From NCBI RefSeq assembly GCF_024362695.1, contig NC_065417.1:6565001-6629000 (forward strand): DNA of 64,000 nucleotides, written 5' to 3'. The position numbers and the translations under genes were made by a program. The notes below the pieces were generated by a model, which saw only the letters and a program-made list of their open reading frames with translations, ran no database searches and was not told the DNA's origin. The DNA comes from Pectinophora gossypiella (taxonomy: Eukaryota > Arthropoda > Insecta > Lepidoptera > Gelechiidae). This document shows, piece by piece, positions 22,633-34,003 of the stretch. Numbering within the stretch: the first letter of the stretch is position 1; each line of letters starts with the position of its first letter.

Positions 22633-23333
22633 ATGAAGTTTAAACCTCGTGACGATGTAGCGGTCGATTTTGAGTATGATAAGATATGAAGAGACCGAAT
22701 TTAATTTGTTACTGTTTGTTACTGATTCCCTAATTTCACGCTGTCAGATACTTCACAGTATGCTCCGTGTTATTTTTTTGAGTGTTAATTGTGTTTTCCT
22801 CAGCATTACATCGTGTAGTAACTGTTATCTGTGTAATTACATCATGTTTCACAGCGTGCTGCATAATGAGGAAAATAATCACAGAATTATAGAGTTTTAA
22901 CGTTAGATGCACAGATAAATACTGAGTTTCAACTGCAACTTACTATCTAAAGTAAGAATATATTTTTGCTAATGAAACACAAAGCTTATTTATTTTTTCT
23001 TCTCCGTAATGGCTGAGAGATGGACGATTAAGAAAAAAGGTAAGTAAGCTATTTCCTGTCTTACTTTCTAGGTAATATGTGCATGTTTTGCAAAATATAA
23101 ATTCTTAATATTTACTTATTAAATGCCGTGTGAGGCTTAACGGACTGTGGCGATATTATAGGTCTTTTTCAATTTGCATCTGATCAACATTTTTTAATTA
23201 AACTTCATAAACCGTGCAGCTAGTTTTTAAAATTTGCAAATACAGTTTTATCACAAGTTGATCTACGAGCATAGTTGTAGAAAAAAAATGGAAGCGTTTA
23301 AGTCATCTGATAAAGCAGGATCATGATGTTAAA
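22633..23333. other. Unassigned sequence 3' of the host exon
   Basis: If the exon ends at 23348 this is intron. No further exon is visible. Confidence 0.45.
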
Positions 23334-23347
23334 CTAGCGATACTGAC

Positions 23348-23484
23348 TGTCAGTGAGGTGGTTGAAGGCGGTGACGTCATCGTTGAGTCGCTGCATGCGT
23401 CGCAGCTTGGTGCTGAGGTCCCGCGTGTGCAGGAACAGGAACAACGTGCAGGAGACCGCCACCAGCGCGACCAGCTCTGACGTC
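23348..23484 (-). CDS. Internal exon of a host gene, probable single-pass membrane protein
   Basis: This is the only segment that looks like host coding sequence. Reading on the minus strand, a pyrimidine-rich stretch ends in tgcctgcag at 23485-23493, a strong 3' splice site, with a plausible branch-point gttaatg upstream. The open frame begins after one leftover base and runs 45 codons. Its order is: residues 1-3 TSE; a hydrophobic segment LVALVAVSCTLFLFLHT long enough to cross a membrane; then a polar, basic stretch (RDLSTKLRRMQRLNDD) that could start a coiled coil. About 42 of 49 codons to the stop end in G or C, against an AT-rich background. The suggested 5' splice site is the GTCAGT after 23348; G/C-ending codons become rarer just beyond it. 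If it is not used, the frame stops at 23334-23336. The family is not recognised. A type II membrane collagen, a colmedin/gliomedin-like protein or a TNF-ligand-like protein would fit such a segment, but that is inference. Confidence 0.6.
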
Positions 23485-23526
23485 CTGCAGGCAATGGAAA
23501 AATATTCATTAACATAACATAAATTT

Positions 23527-23580
23527 CCCTCAATCAACCGGAACGAGTATGGAGCATACTTCCACCACGCCGCTCCGCTC
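23527..23580 (-). mobile_element. SINE-C fragment beside the host exon
   Basis: cctcaatcaaccgg and tatggagcatacttccacca are the inverted interior of SINE-C. It lies ~40 bp upstream of the exon's 3' splice site, inside the presumed intron. Confidence 0.55.
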
Positions 23581-23624
23581 ACTAATACAGCACATTTATT
23601 AATCATCATGATTATGGATTCTCG

Positions 23625-23775
23625 CAAGATGAACTAAGTACTCTGACTTCATCGAGCTTTCTGTTAGAACAACGTGATAGGTAGTGAGCCGATAGGGAAC
23701 GGGTGACTCAAATAGGAACATCTCCCTTGCCTCATCCTTGGCGCAAGGTGCCTCCTTCACGTCTTCTTAATACGA
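23625..23775 (-). pseudogene. RTE-type LINE 3' end
   Basis: On the minus strand EDVKEAPCAKDEAREMFLFE is followed by SPVPYRLTTYHVVLTESSMK and SEYLVHLARI. The YHV-LTESS----YLVHLA block recurs at 46428, 48030-48240 and 58930. It lies ~140 bp upstream of the host exon. Confidence 0.6.
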
Positions 23776-24000
23776 TTTATGCAGAGTCTGGGTAGTAGTA
23801 GAGTAAGGAGTAAACTTAAAGAGACTATAATAACTATAGTGATTATCATTAAAAAAATACGCAATGAATTAAAGGCACATACAGGTATTTACAATAAATT
23901 TCAATTATTATATACGTAGAACATAACGTAAGTACTTCTAATCATCCCAGGCATGTCCTAGAGATCGTCTAATTATCTATCATTTGCTATTAAACAGTTA

Positions 24001-24057
24001 CCCGGACAAGTAGTTAATATTGTATATGGCAACACTGCAATAACGTCAAAAAAAAAT
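24001..24057 (+). mobile_element. Ultra-short Jt retroposon, diverged
   Basis: It begins cccggacaagtagttaat and ends with nine As after taacgtc. An aacagt motif lies on both sides and may be a short target duplication. Confidence 0.6.
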
Positions 24058-24692
24058 AACAGTCCACCCTTCTCTTTTCTTCGGCGAGACGAACCTCCTC
24101 TTGTCTCTATGCAGTGCATCAATATCAGATTTATATATATATGTCTACCAGTTGTTTCTCGATACTGTCCTTTGACGCTGTGGCTCCCATATCGGCATAT
24201 AACCATAAGAAAAGGTGCCGAATTAACATATGTAAAGGACCATAATACATAAACATGATAGATAAGTGTCCTTACGAGAATGGCGATATAAAGTTCATTG
24301 TTTTACATCGATGTTCGGTATCAAACATGGAGTTATAACCGATTGTACCCACAGGAACATTATGCGAACAGGACAATAGATATGTAAAACTGATTAAGTG
24401 TAAGTACCTTTTAGTCTAGTGATGACAATGAATACTTGAAAGCATCCTGTCATTAATAAGAAAGGATACTACTGAGCATCTATCATACGGCTGATGATGA
24501 TGATGATGAGCATCTATCTACGTTACTACCGGCTTGTGTACAGACATCACGTTGAAGGTAAAGAATTCCATATAGGTTTAATAACAGATAAGTATGAGAG
24601 TAGAAAATTGAAGAAGAGATACGAGTTTGTGTGTGTGAGTTTGAAAAGAAGTATAGTATATGTATAGTATAGGACATGAAACAGCCTACTGT
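24058..24692. other. Mostly unassigned, with one LINE-like scrap
   Basis: 24080-24205 read on the minus strand shares a ggagcca word with the piece near 27568 and may be retroposon debris. The rest is unassigned. Confidence 0.35.
24493..24509. repeat. GAT microsatellite
   Basis: About five gat units. A similar short run is at 14683-14696. Both may be SINE-D tail scraps. Confidence 0.7.
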
Positions 24693-24730
24693 CAGTACAG
24701 GGCCCTAGTCCTAACTAGGGCCCTGTGCTG
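24693..24730. repeat. 17-bp hairpin, 4-base loop
   Basis: cagtacagggccctagt and actagggccctgtgctg pair with a single G-T position around loop ccta. The inner 12 bp are perfect and GC-rich. Confidence 0.85.
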
Positions 24731-24904
24731 GGAGGTTTTCTGGCCACGTCATTCCCTCAGCGTTACAGATTCCGATGTGGTAGTAGTTTTACAACCAGTT
24801 ACATGATATGTAATTTAAATTTTTGACGTTCAAAAAGCTCTGACTATGTAAGCCAATTTTGAAAAATAAATATTTTTTAATATATTGAATGTGTGTGTGT
24901 TATT

Positions 24905-25010
24905 CAGGGTGTCAGTGACATCGTAATGAAAGCTTTGAGGGATGATTCAGACTATGATTCTGAGTTGATATCAAGTGGATTTTTTTGTTAAGTATGAAAA
25001 TATTTGCTGG
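24905..25010. mobile_element. M2 half element, left arm
   Basis: cagggtgtcagtgacatcgt and gattcagactatgattctga gttgatatcaagtgg are present. The matching right arm is absent. Confidence 0.65.
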
Positions 25011-25363
25011 AAAACATATAACAGCGTAGAAGGGCTGATAAACAGACTGGTTCCCATACCGGTCGAGTTGATAGTACTAGTAATACTACGCATAGAAAGT
25101 GGTAAATGTGAAATGACCATACATTGCTCGGTTGCCGTGCGTGTGCTACGATATAAACGGCTGATGATCACTGAATTATGCTGTCATTGGTTACCAACCT
25201 TTCTAAATGTGTAATTTATATTCCTTCTAAGCCACCTTACGTAATAGGTGGAGGATCGTGTTTTGTATGTTACCTTTTGTCGTAATTTTGATAGGACATC
25301 GTGTACTAACTTTCAAATAACGCTACTATCTAGATATCAAGTTACCCGACTCACAAAATCTAT

Positions 25364-25365
<2 letters not shown>

Positions 25366-25417
<52 letters not shown>
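25366..25417. repeat. 52-base T homopolymer
   Basis: An uninterrupted run of T. It could be the A-tail of a minus-strand retroposon, but no element is recognised on its right side. Confidence 0.85.
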
Positions 25418-25421
<4 letters not shown>

Positions 25422-25611
25422 ATATTTACTATTTTATTATTTTTATGACATGATATTCTATAAGTACAAAAATTGTTGTAAGTCTGTTCGTATACTACAT
25501 TTTACTGTTTCTAGCATGTGAAACAAATTAAAAATTATCAAACACTGTAACTTCTCGCCTCACCAAAAATTGTACGCCTACCGGCACATCACAGCGCAGC
25601 GGTCTTATTAT

Positions 25612-25676
25612 TATCTTTGTAACATCTACCCACTGTACCTGTGTGTCACAATAAATGATTTTGAATTTGATTTTTT
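25612..25676 (+). mobile_element. Retroposon 3' tail
   Basis: catctacccactgtacctgt gtgtcacaataaatgatttt followed by gaatttgattttttt has an AATAAA signal and a simple tail. No body is recognised. Confidence 0.35.
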
Positions 25677-25709
25677 TACTATTAAGTATATTTCGTCTAA
25701 TTATCTTAT

Positions 25710-25752
25710 TAAGCCTGAAAAGTCCCACTGATGGGCAAAGGCCTCTCCGTTA
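25710..25752 (-). mobile_element. SINE tail scrap
   Basis: gcctgaaaagtcccactgat and gggcaaaggcctctccg match the inverted gcc-tgcccagcagtggga part of the SINE tails. Nothing else of the element is seen. Confidence 0.4.
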
Positions 25753-27329
25753 GAATATTAAATGTATGCTAAGGTAATTTATGCTCGCTCCGCTTCTAGT
25801 TATGGGGTTAACAGCCTACATAAAGGTAACAGTCAAGTAACAGCCTATATATCAGAAATACAATAATTTATAACCCTGTTTATACTTACTATAAGTCGTA
25901 ATGCAATTCTGAAAGGTTATAGGCCATTATAATCCGCATTAACTGGCTGCTTGTAAAGTGGCGGCTCATTTACCGAAAGTGCAAAATAGTACAAAGTTAC
26001 TAACGGATCCCCATTCTTTAAAAATAATACAAAAGTTAGTGTTCTAGCTTTCACGAGTTTTAAGCATATACCTACAGTATAAAAACAGATAATTTCGTAC
26101 CTTCACAGGACATTTTAAAAACTCCAGACCAAAATTCTTGGGTTATAAATAGAAGCAAGAGACCAACCCTAAAAAAGGCTACTTATACGTACTTTCCCAA
26201 TGATTTATGTACAGAACACTTCGCAAAGACCGTTGTAAAGTTTAGTAAGTACATTACTTTACAGGCTTTTGATTAGTCTTTTTTATTTTTTACTGAATTG
26301 GTAAGGACATGTAAATAGTGAGCAAGTTGTCGAGAAACTCGCGTGTTTAGAAGCGCGTGCGACGTTCGTGCGCGTGCGCGTATCTCCGCCGTTCTCGGAC
26401 ATGCGCGCAGACGTGGAGTAATGCGCGCTGCCATGCGCTCCCAAAGACAACGTCTTAAGGCCAGTGTGACGCGAAAGTAATACGTCTTTTCAACAATCGT
26501 CCGCGTTTTGTAGTCAGCCGTAACGCGGCGTATTAGGCATTTATGTTTCGTGACATCCAGTTTAAACAAAGTCTACATACTTAGCCTACATAAGTTTGTA
26601 GTTTAATTTCTCTCGACGTTAAATTGTCACACATTTTTATTTAGTTTTCACTTTTACACATTCTTGATACGCATTACTTTCGGGCTATAAAATCTTTGCA
26701 ACCTTGTTAACACTAATTTTGTACAGTTATTATGAGCTGAAGACAAAGTGGAATAATAATTAAGCTGTGGTTAAAACCCGTAACTAGCGAGATATTAGCA
26801 TGTGGAACGAGGGGCAAATGTAAACAAATGAAGTTAATTGTCGCCGTGAATTCGCGAACCGTTGTAATGTGCCACATTATAGGCCAAGCACATTCCGAGA
26901 AAATACAAACTTAAGTTTATATAGAAACCGCTTTGAAACAGTGAATTTCTTTCGATTATTTTCTCTAAATAAGAAACATTCCAATGTAAACTTCGTGTAA
27001 TGTTGCGTAAGTAATTTCTTGTTTTACTTTTCTGAATTCCGAAGATTACGTTCCGCCTGCATTATAATATTTTCATTTTCAGCTCCTGGTCTATACCATC
27101 GCATGAATGATTAAATTAGATCGCACACCAGTCGTTTAAAAATATAAAAACAACGGTATTCCATGCAAAATTGATCTTATCTCAACGTCTATAAATCTAA
27201 TATGTCCTTTGACCGTTGAATTCACGCATATAATTATGGTTTCTGTAAACACGATTATGTAGATGGTTATTTTCTTTTAGTCGAACAAAAATATTTAGTA
27301 ATTATTTTAGAAAAAAATCGTCACTAATA
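25753..27329. other. Unassigned sequence around a CpG patch
   Basis: Only the CpG-rich patch at 26338-26470 stands out. Confidence 0.45.
26338..26470. other. CpG-rich, alternating purine-pyrimidine patch
   Basis: gcgcgtgcgacgttcgtgcg cgtgcgcgtat is a run that could adopt Z-DNA. A 98-codon minus-strand frame spans it but shows no domain or splice signals. Confidence 0.35.
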
Positions 27330-27470
27330 TAAGAGCCACGCTCTCGTCGGTGTAGCATTCTCCATGCTTCTTTTTATGGAAAAATAGGGCAGTGGTTTCC
27401 CTCATGTCTTCCGCCCATTAGTACTCTGTCTGACGCGAGTGGGATGGCGTCCAGAGTAAATACATTTTAA
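27330..27470 (-). pseudogene. RTE-type LINE 3' end, degraded
   Basis: On the minus strand WRMLHRRERGS matches WRLLHRQERSS of the copy at 7701-7811. The sequence to the right (from 27370) is no longer in frame. A related ggctcccat block recurs near 27568 and 24181. Confidence 0.5.
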
Positions 27471-27670
27471 AGCCGTATTAGGACGAATGGTACTGACAGT
27501 CAGTGCTGCCCTCTGTCAGGTTCCAGGATACAGTCCCTATCGTTGTCCTTCATTGCCATACCTATGGCTCCCATCTCCGCAAAAAAGTAATTTAATATAA
27601 TATTATAAGTACAAAATGATGATAAGGTGTAAAAATTACTTACTATAGAATATTAAATTCGCTTCAGGTC

Positions 27671-27730
27671 TTCCGCTCAAGTAGTTAATTCCATTTGCGA
27701 AAAATCTACAAAAAGTCACGTCAATAAAAA
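27671..27730 (+). mobile_element. Ultra-short Jt retroposon, diverged
   Basis: It begins ttccgctcaagtagttaat and ends at a short A-rich tail after cacgtcaat. Several substitutions against the other copies suggest it is older. Confidence 0.6.
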
Positions 27731-28339
27731 ATGCTACAGCTCTTTCTACGCGGCCTGAATTCTTTTAATGTATGCAATGACAAATTATATAGTATTTATC
27801 GCTTTACAAGCTAGTCATACCAAAATCCGTTCTAATTCATAAGCAAACATTTGCAGCTTCTTTACATTAAAGAATACCACATAACAGTGTTTTCTGCTTC
27901 GTTATAAACACACACGCACAACTCGCTAGTGATCTACAAAATTTCATATGCTAGAGAAATTCCATATTTCCACAATTGTAGAAGCAAAGACATTATTCCA
28001 TAATGCCGCGGAGTAATACGAGTAGATACGTCCTTCATAAGACCGCAAGAGCATCGTGGCGGTCTCAATCGCAGCTCAAACAAACAGACACGACATTTCA
28101 CTCTGTTAATACCGTATTATTTGACCATGATCTTGCTGAATGAATACCTCTACACAGCCTTCCTTACTTTGAGTTTACTTTATACTATCGTTTGGGTTGA
28201 TTAAAATTTCTCTAGATCAATGTTCTACATAAGTTTTTTTCTAACAACAACAACTACTACTACTTACATTGGTTTTTGAGACTGACCTGTCCAAATTCGA
28301 GATGGCCCTAGAAATGGTTTAGTACGATCTAAGTATTGT
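27731..28339. other. Unassigned sequence
   Basis: Nothing recognised. Confidence 0.5.
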
Positions 28340-28472
28340 GAACCGGCGTGCGTGTATGAATCGATTGATGAATGTGAAGGAAGCAAGAGAAGTGTGTCAG
28401 GATCGAAGCAAATGAAATTTAGTCTCTGTTTACCCCGGTGGGAAGAAGTAGGCGTGAGTTTATGTATGTGAG
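28340..28472 (+). pseudogene. RTE-type LINE polymerase C-terminus
   Basis: The frame reads MNVKEAREVCQDRSK, a stop, then NLVSVYPGGKK. It matches the ending at 62036-62222 (EAREVCQDRSKWDSSVSAYSG). It continues into the tail tgagtttatgtatgtgag. Confidence 0.7.
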
Positions 28473-29101
28473 TATTGTCGTTTTCTATAAAGCTACTATT
28501 TGTATGAGAGAGATTATGCTCATCCGAATTAGCAATATTATGTACTGAAATGCAAGTGAGTACAATACGAGAGTCGTATTTTTTTTACAATTTTGCAGAT
28601 TTTTTTGTGTGAACTTTATTTTCTTTTAGATAAGTGCAACAAATAAGTAGTTTGGTTGTTAGATGAAATGTAAAGGGCAGTTTATACGCAATATTATCTT
28701 ATATCAATTTAGAAATATGTTAACAACCCTATCGGCTACACGGTAAATTTTAATAAGTAGTTGGATGATGAGATGACTATTATATTATAAGAGAATCTTA
28801 TCTTGTCTTGTACACTACACGTTAAATGTTCTCTTGATAGAATGTATGTATCTGTTATGATCAGAATGATAAACGTTCCGACTAGTTGCACTCTGTTTGT
28901 ACACGGATCGAAAAACAATTTCTAAAACGCGATGCCGCTACATAGTGATGAATTATCGAATCACTATCAGTCACTCCATCTATAAATGCACATGAATCAA
29001 TATCACACTATGAGACTCTCTCTATAAAATATTCCAAACTAGTATTCCCATACATAACAATCATAAATCTTGTAATATTGTATCAATTAATTGATGAAAA
29101 C
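28473..29101. other. Unassigned sequence
   Basis: Nothing recognised. The short minus-strand frame at 28736 is AT-driven. Confidence 0.5.
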
Positions 29102-29180
29102 GGCCTCCGTGGTCCAGTGGTTTGAGCTTTCGGCTCACGATCCGGAGGTCCCGGGTACAAATTCTGGTGGGGACTTGTTC
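29102..29180 (+). mobile_element. SINE-B head, truncated
   Basis: tggtccagtggtttgagctt (A-box), ctcacgatccggaggtcccg and gggtacaaattctggtgggg (decayed B-box) form a tRNA-like head. The body is missing after ggggacttg. Confidence 0.65.
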
Positions 29181-29245
29181 AATTATTTCTATTAAGTACA
29201 TATAGACTGGTTGACTTATTTTTATTTGAGTATAAGCTCGTAACA

Positions 29246-29514
29246 ATAGGCCAGTTTCCAACCAGTCAAAACAGTTAAGTTCTTTTACTAAACATCAAAA
29301 CACGAAATTACTATGGAATTTGCATGAAAAAGCAACCTGTGATATCATAGACAAACGTGATAAAATTTCGAACTTATTAAATTTTTCTTTATTCATATTC
29401 TTAAACAAGTTAAATAGAAAATGAATACGTTTTTTGCCACCTTTAGATCTGTCTTTATTTAGTACTTAATCAGAATTTCATAATTTATCTTTAACCTAGG
29501 AAACTATCCAATTA
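29246..29514. mobile_element. M4 MITE, inverted copy
   Basis: aggccagtttccaaccagtc at the left and cctaggaaactatccaatta at the right are the two ends in reverse. The interior aaaacacgaaattactatgg matches the family. Confidence 0.7.
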
Positions 29515-30040
29515 TTTATGATTCGAAAGCTTTTATAGTTTTCAAACTTTTGAAAATGGAACTACCCATAGAGTCTGGATTCCAAACAAGAGCTATAGCT
29601 AGTATAGAAAGGCCTGATTAATGCTGCAGGTTCTAGAGTGTGGGCTGGATGTGAGCCGAGAACAGTCACTATTGGAAAGTTGGGTGCAGCCGGGCTAACC
29701 AGCTTTCCACCTAGATGCACTTTCTGATACAATGACCGAGTAAACAAATACCCTTATTATTGATCTCTCGACTTTACGACGCCGAAGAAGTGCTTTATGA
29801 TGGCCGTCAATCACTTGAAGAATAAAGGGACAGTTGGTAAGTGCTGTACTTCAACGAAAATGGAACTTTCACGAACCAATCACTTTATATTTTTGTTAAA
29901 GTCGAAGAACGTTGAAATTAAATTACGTCAGCTCCGAAATGCTATTTTTTATGTCAATCGCGACACTTTATAATTACAATATCAATAAACACTTGACATA
30001 CTTATATAATAATTCAAAAACCGTCGCCAAGGTTTTTCTT
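29515..30040. other. Unassigned sequence
   Basis: A slightly GC-richer part (29600-29720) could be old repeat. No match within the window was found. Confidence 0.4.
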
Positions 30041-30191
30041 ATAGCTTCTTTTCTCCGCCTATACAGGTTGTGAGAAGCTGCTCTAGCTTTAGGCGGATCA
30101 GACGTTCGTTATGTAAAAAATTACGATTCAAAATGTAATTATGTTACCTACGAAATAGAAATATTGAATTTGAATTTTGAGTTTGAATTTC
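30041..30191 (+). mobile_element. Retroposon 3' end, same family as 6870-7040
   Basis: caggttgtgagaagctgctc, taggcggatcagacgttcgt and taattatgttacctacgaaa match the copy at 6870-7040. It ends in a gaatttgaattt repeat. Confidence 0.55.
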
Positions 30192-31003
30192 AATATTTAT
30201 AACGTAATAGCTATAAATGACGAGTTGTCAATCCATCAGTTGACCAACGTTTACAAGCAAGATTAAATAATCGACCTGTGCCGTTGCCACCATTCTGAAT
30301 TCGAATGCAATTGAATTTGAATCGAGAAGTCACGTTAACTTTTTAACCATCATTAGTAAAGCGCAGCAAACGCAGTCTAAGGTCAGATTAAGCTAATGGC
30401 CGCAATAAAAACTTTTTTATTGTCTATAGTCTGAATTATTGTGAGAGTGGAATCGTGGGGCGCACGAGAAATCGTGGTGGCGCATCACGCGAACTCCGGC
30501 GCAGCGGGTCAGCTGGTCACACCAAAATCAATGGGACCAATCAAAAAAGTTAAGTGCAGGATGTTCAGCCAATTTAAATTTCTTTTTCTAATCGCGTAAC
30601 GGCAAATTTAAAACAGCAATTTTCTGTTATATTGAACCTACTTACTTCATACACTACTCATAGATTTGGCTAATGAAAAGTAAATAAAATTGCTTCTCAT
30701 TATTGAAAACATAAGCTACTCCTAAGCAATTTCAAACGGTTCTTTGATTTGGCTTTTGTATTATTAATATTTTTACCAATAAAGCGGAAACCAAACTGTG
30801 TTATCAAATAGGGAATAGCAATTAACAATTTAGTGACTTGTAGCAATATTCAGTTAGATCAATAGGTAGTATTAGCAGTATGCTAATCACTGGCCATGTA
30901 TGTCATGTCATTAGAACATACATACCAAATTAAACAATTCCTTGTCATAATAAATTATAAACATATTTTAGTATAGAGTATAGAGATAAATTTAGTTTTA
31001 TAT
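30192..31003. other. Unassigned sequence
   Basis: Nothing recognised. Confidence 0.5.
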
Positions 31004-31085
31004 AAACATACATAAACATAAACAGCCTATATACGTCCCACTGCTGGGCACAGGCCTCCCCTCAATCAACCGGAGGGTACCGGGT
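31004..31085 (-). mobile_element. SINE-C 3' fragment
   Basis: An inverted cata repeat, agcctatatacgtcccactg and caggcctcccctcaatcaac match the 3' end of the copy at 37832-38128. The rest is absent. Confidence 0.7.
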
Positions 31086-31128
31086 AGTTTTATATACTTA
31101 CTTAATAAGTTTTGCACTAAGTATTGTT

Positions 31129-31189
31129 CCGTCCAAGTAGTTAATGCCATTTGCGGCAAATCTACAATAAGTCACATCAAAAAAAAAAA
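31129..31189 (+). mobile_element. Ultra-short Jt retroposon
   Basis: The block starts at ttccgtccaagtag, runs through the ggcaaatctacaataag signature and ends in an A-run. Length and 5' border match the two copies near 48 kb. No clear target duplication is visible. Confidence 0.7.
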
Positions 31190-32214
31190 CACTCTTGTTT
31201 TTCTATGATCATTGAGGCGGATAATAAAATTCACGGTTAAATTCAATCAAGGAAACGTCAAACCCGTGAAAATAAAAAGCCCTAAGTAGGTGATTATATA
31301 AAACTTATGTAACTCAAAAGAAGATTTAAAACAGAGTAGAACATTATTTTTATAGTGGAATCATTCTATCGTCTAGAAAATCAAATAAGGGAGTAGGTAA
31401 GTATTATGCATATTGTCATACTTCCCTCACAGACAAAAAGGCTTTTAAGAGTACAGTATTCTGGTATAAGCCGGTCATTAAGAACACATATTAAGGACAT
31501 CGATCGATCAATCAGCGCGTGCCACCGGGTACGCGACATTAAGCGCACGCGCACAGTAAGTGCGCGAATTGTGATTATAAGTCTCACAGTCAAAGAATAA
31601 GGAAAACTAAGTCACAATGTAAAACGAGTCTTTACTGTAAACTTGCAATTTAATTAACTACTTAAACATAAAAATTATACAATTTGATGCTGTTGGTAAA
31701 TTGTTATTATAAAAATGTAAGATTTGTCGAAGCAAAAAGAAAAAGAGACTCAAAATAACATGTCAAACACATAATTTAAGATTTAAGTAATCGAAGTGTA
31801 AATTTTCAAACAAGAAAAAATCACAAAAATAATAAGTGCGAAATATTTCCCCCAACAGTTAAAAGGTAAGGCCGCGGTGCATTAAATTTGACATTTACCG
31901 CTACTGAAGGACGCATTGTAAGATAGATAGTATTGTACAACTGCGCGTGACCGTACCGCATTCAAGTATGTTTCCACGGCGAGTTTTCGTTGAGATACGG
32001 GTGAGATATCGGCGGCGTCAACTACAATGACCAATTATGAATTGTAAAAACATTTCAACTTGCGAATAAAACTCATAACAGATTCTTAACACATGAGTAA
32101 AGATAAAGGTGCGTATTTAGAAAAACGATTAGGTTTTCTGGGAAATTTAAGCTACTAATAAAAACAATAATAGTTGAAAATTACGGAAAAATAATGAAAT
32201 TGCGGAGAACGCAC
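31190..32214. other. Unassigned sequence
   Basis: Overlapping frames on both strands near 31381-31600 lie over a GC-richer patch and mirror each other. No gene is called. Confidence 0.45.
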
Positions 32215-32285
32215 AGGACGGCGAAATATGGAAAAAGAAAGAGGAGGCTTTTGCCTAAAAGCAAAATTAAGATAGATTAAGTAAT
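32215..32285 (+). pseudogene. LINE C-terminal scrap
   Basis: A frame reads DGEIWKKKEEAFA, then a stop. W-KKEEAFA is the same LINE ending as at 8690-8790. Confidence 0.4.
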
Positions 32286-32296
32286 TTAGAATAGAA

Positions 32297-32432
32297 CAGG
32301 GGGTTAAAAAGGCCACATCAAAGCAAATCATCTAAAAAAGCAATATTGCTATTTGATGACATTGCGCACTTACTTTTAATATGCGAAAATGTCAAATTAC
32401 AATGTTGATTTTTAGATGATCTTTTTAACCCA
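32297..32432. mobile_element. M3 MITE, shortened right arm
   Basis: cagggggttaaaaaggccac atc and tctaaaaaagcaatattgct form the left arm. The right arm lost the gaattgcttcgatgtgg block but ends in ctttttaaccc. Confidence 0.75.
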
Positions 32433-32462
32433 ATTGTTTTCATCAGGATTGTAAGATCGAGT

Positions 32463-32599
32463 AACATCTCATTATGACACCATGGCCTCAGTCACGCCAC
32501 CAACAGAACGTAGATATGTTTGTTGCGCAACCCAAAACAAGACTAATATCAACTGCATTTATTTTGTTGGTCCATGGTGTCCTAGTAAGATAGGGCCCT
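32463..32599. mobile_element. M5 MITE
   Basis: The left end tctcattatgacaccatggc and the right end ccatggtgtcctagtaagat are inverted repeats. The right-end word, inverted, recurs at 17258-17280. Confidence 0.55.
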
Positions 32600-33761
32600 T
32601 AAGTTCCACCAGTCTCTTATATAATTTAACTCACACGATTTTAAATTCAAGTAGCTAATAAAAACCATAAAATATATCAATCGGAATAAATAACCAAGAA
32701 CGTAAACTAGAGCGGAAAGAAATCGGCATTATTTGTTTAAGAAACGGAGAAGATTAAAGCACCTGCATTACATTATAGAAAATGCTTCTTTACGGCGTAT
32801 GGTCTTTACATAATTATGAAAATAGTAGTTACTAATGATATGGGAATATGCGGCAATAGCTCCCGGGTGCGCCCGAGTTACACAAGACAGCACTTTCTAA
32901 CCATTTATCTCACTTGACTCATAACACAAATTCACTGATTAACGTAAGAATCTTCGCAAAGCAACTTTAAGTTGGATTTCGTTTGAAGTACGAAAAGGAC
33001 GCGTTTGGAAATACGTTCTCTTTACACCTTTTATGATCATGACAACACGGAAATTGGAAGTCTTTATATTCGCGTCTCGAATGCAAACTGTTATTACAGG
33101 TAAAATTATGCTGTAAAACTCAATTTTAGGTCCGCTGATGTGACAGCATCGACGTAATAACACACTTAAACTTTAAGTACTTCATAAAGTGTAAATAATA
33201 TGTAAAAAGAAACTAGCTACGTATAGTTTTAGATTCATATATTATATGTATATTCCGGGAGAGATTTCTATTCAATTACGAATCTAAAAACAACAATTTC
33301 TTAAACCGATACACTTATTTGTTGACCTTCGCAATCATATGAAACTAAGTGATATCTAAGCACGTTCATCTTATCTTTAGAACAGTTTGACCCAGTGTGC
33401 GGTCACATGACGGCCTCTCACTTTCGGCGTGGGACCCGCTATGATCCGCGTCCATTGTGCCACCCAATCTGACCACTTTTACTTTTACCCATCTTCACTA
33501 ATCGTAAACACGCTCGCTTCTCCAAGTTATGTAAACCACTTGTAACATGCTCGTAATCAGCATGTAATGAAATACTCATGTATTAATAATTAAAAGTGCA
33601 AATAAGCACAGGTGTTTGGTCACAGTATAGGTATATTTGGTCATATGACTGCTTTTATTGATGAAAGATAAAAATATAAAGCCTAAATTGTCCCGTACTG
33701 TTTAAGATCCCGGGAATATCATAAATCTACTAAGGTCAACATGGGGGAAATTCTATTCGTC
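32600..33761. other. Unassigned sequence
   Basis: Nothing recognised. Confidence 0.5.
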
Positions 33762-34003
33762 TCCCTAGCATTATCCCGTTTTTACAGGGACCTCTTACCT
33801 AACCTGAAGATTTGACAAAGGGACTGCCGCTCTTACCTTCCTTTTCTTTACCTTCCTTTCCAACCCGCGGAGGGAAGACCAGCCAGGTGAGGTCACATAC
33901 CTCCGAAAATATATTTCTCGGGAACGTGGGTTTCCTCACGATGTTTTCCTTCACCGCTGAGCACGTGATAATCATTTATGACCCAAACATGAATTTTGAA
34001 TGG
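33762..34003 (-). mobile_element. SINE-A, headless copy with internal deletion
   Basis: cctagcattatcccgttttt, gggactgccgctcttacctt and ttctcgggaacgtgggtttc keep the SINE-A order. The caggtccggtttttta segment is lost. A frame across it is a chance frame. Confidence 0.65.

Noticed and set aside
25248..25448. Frame ending in a long phenylalanine run
   Set aside because: The phenylalanines are the T homopolymer.
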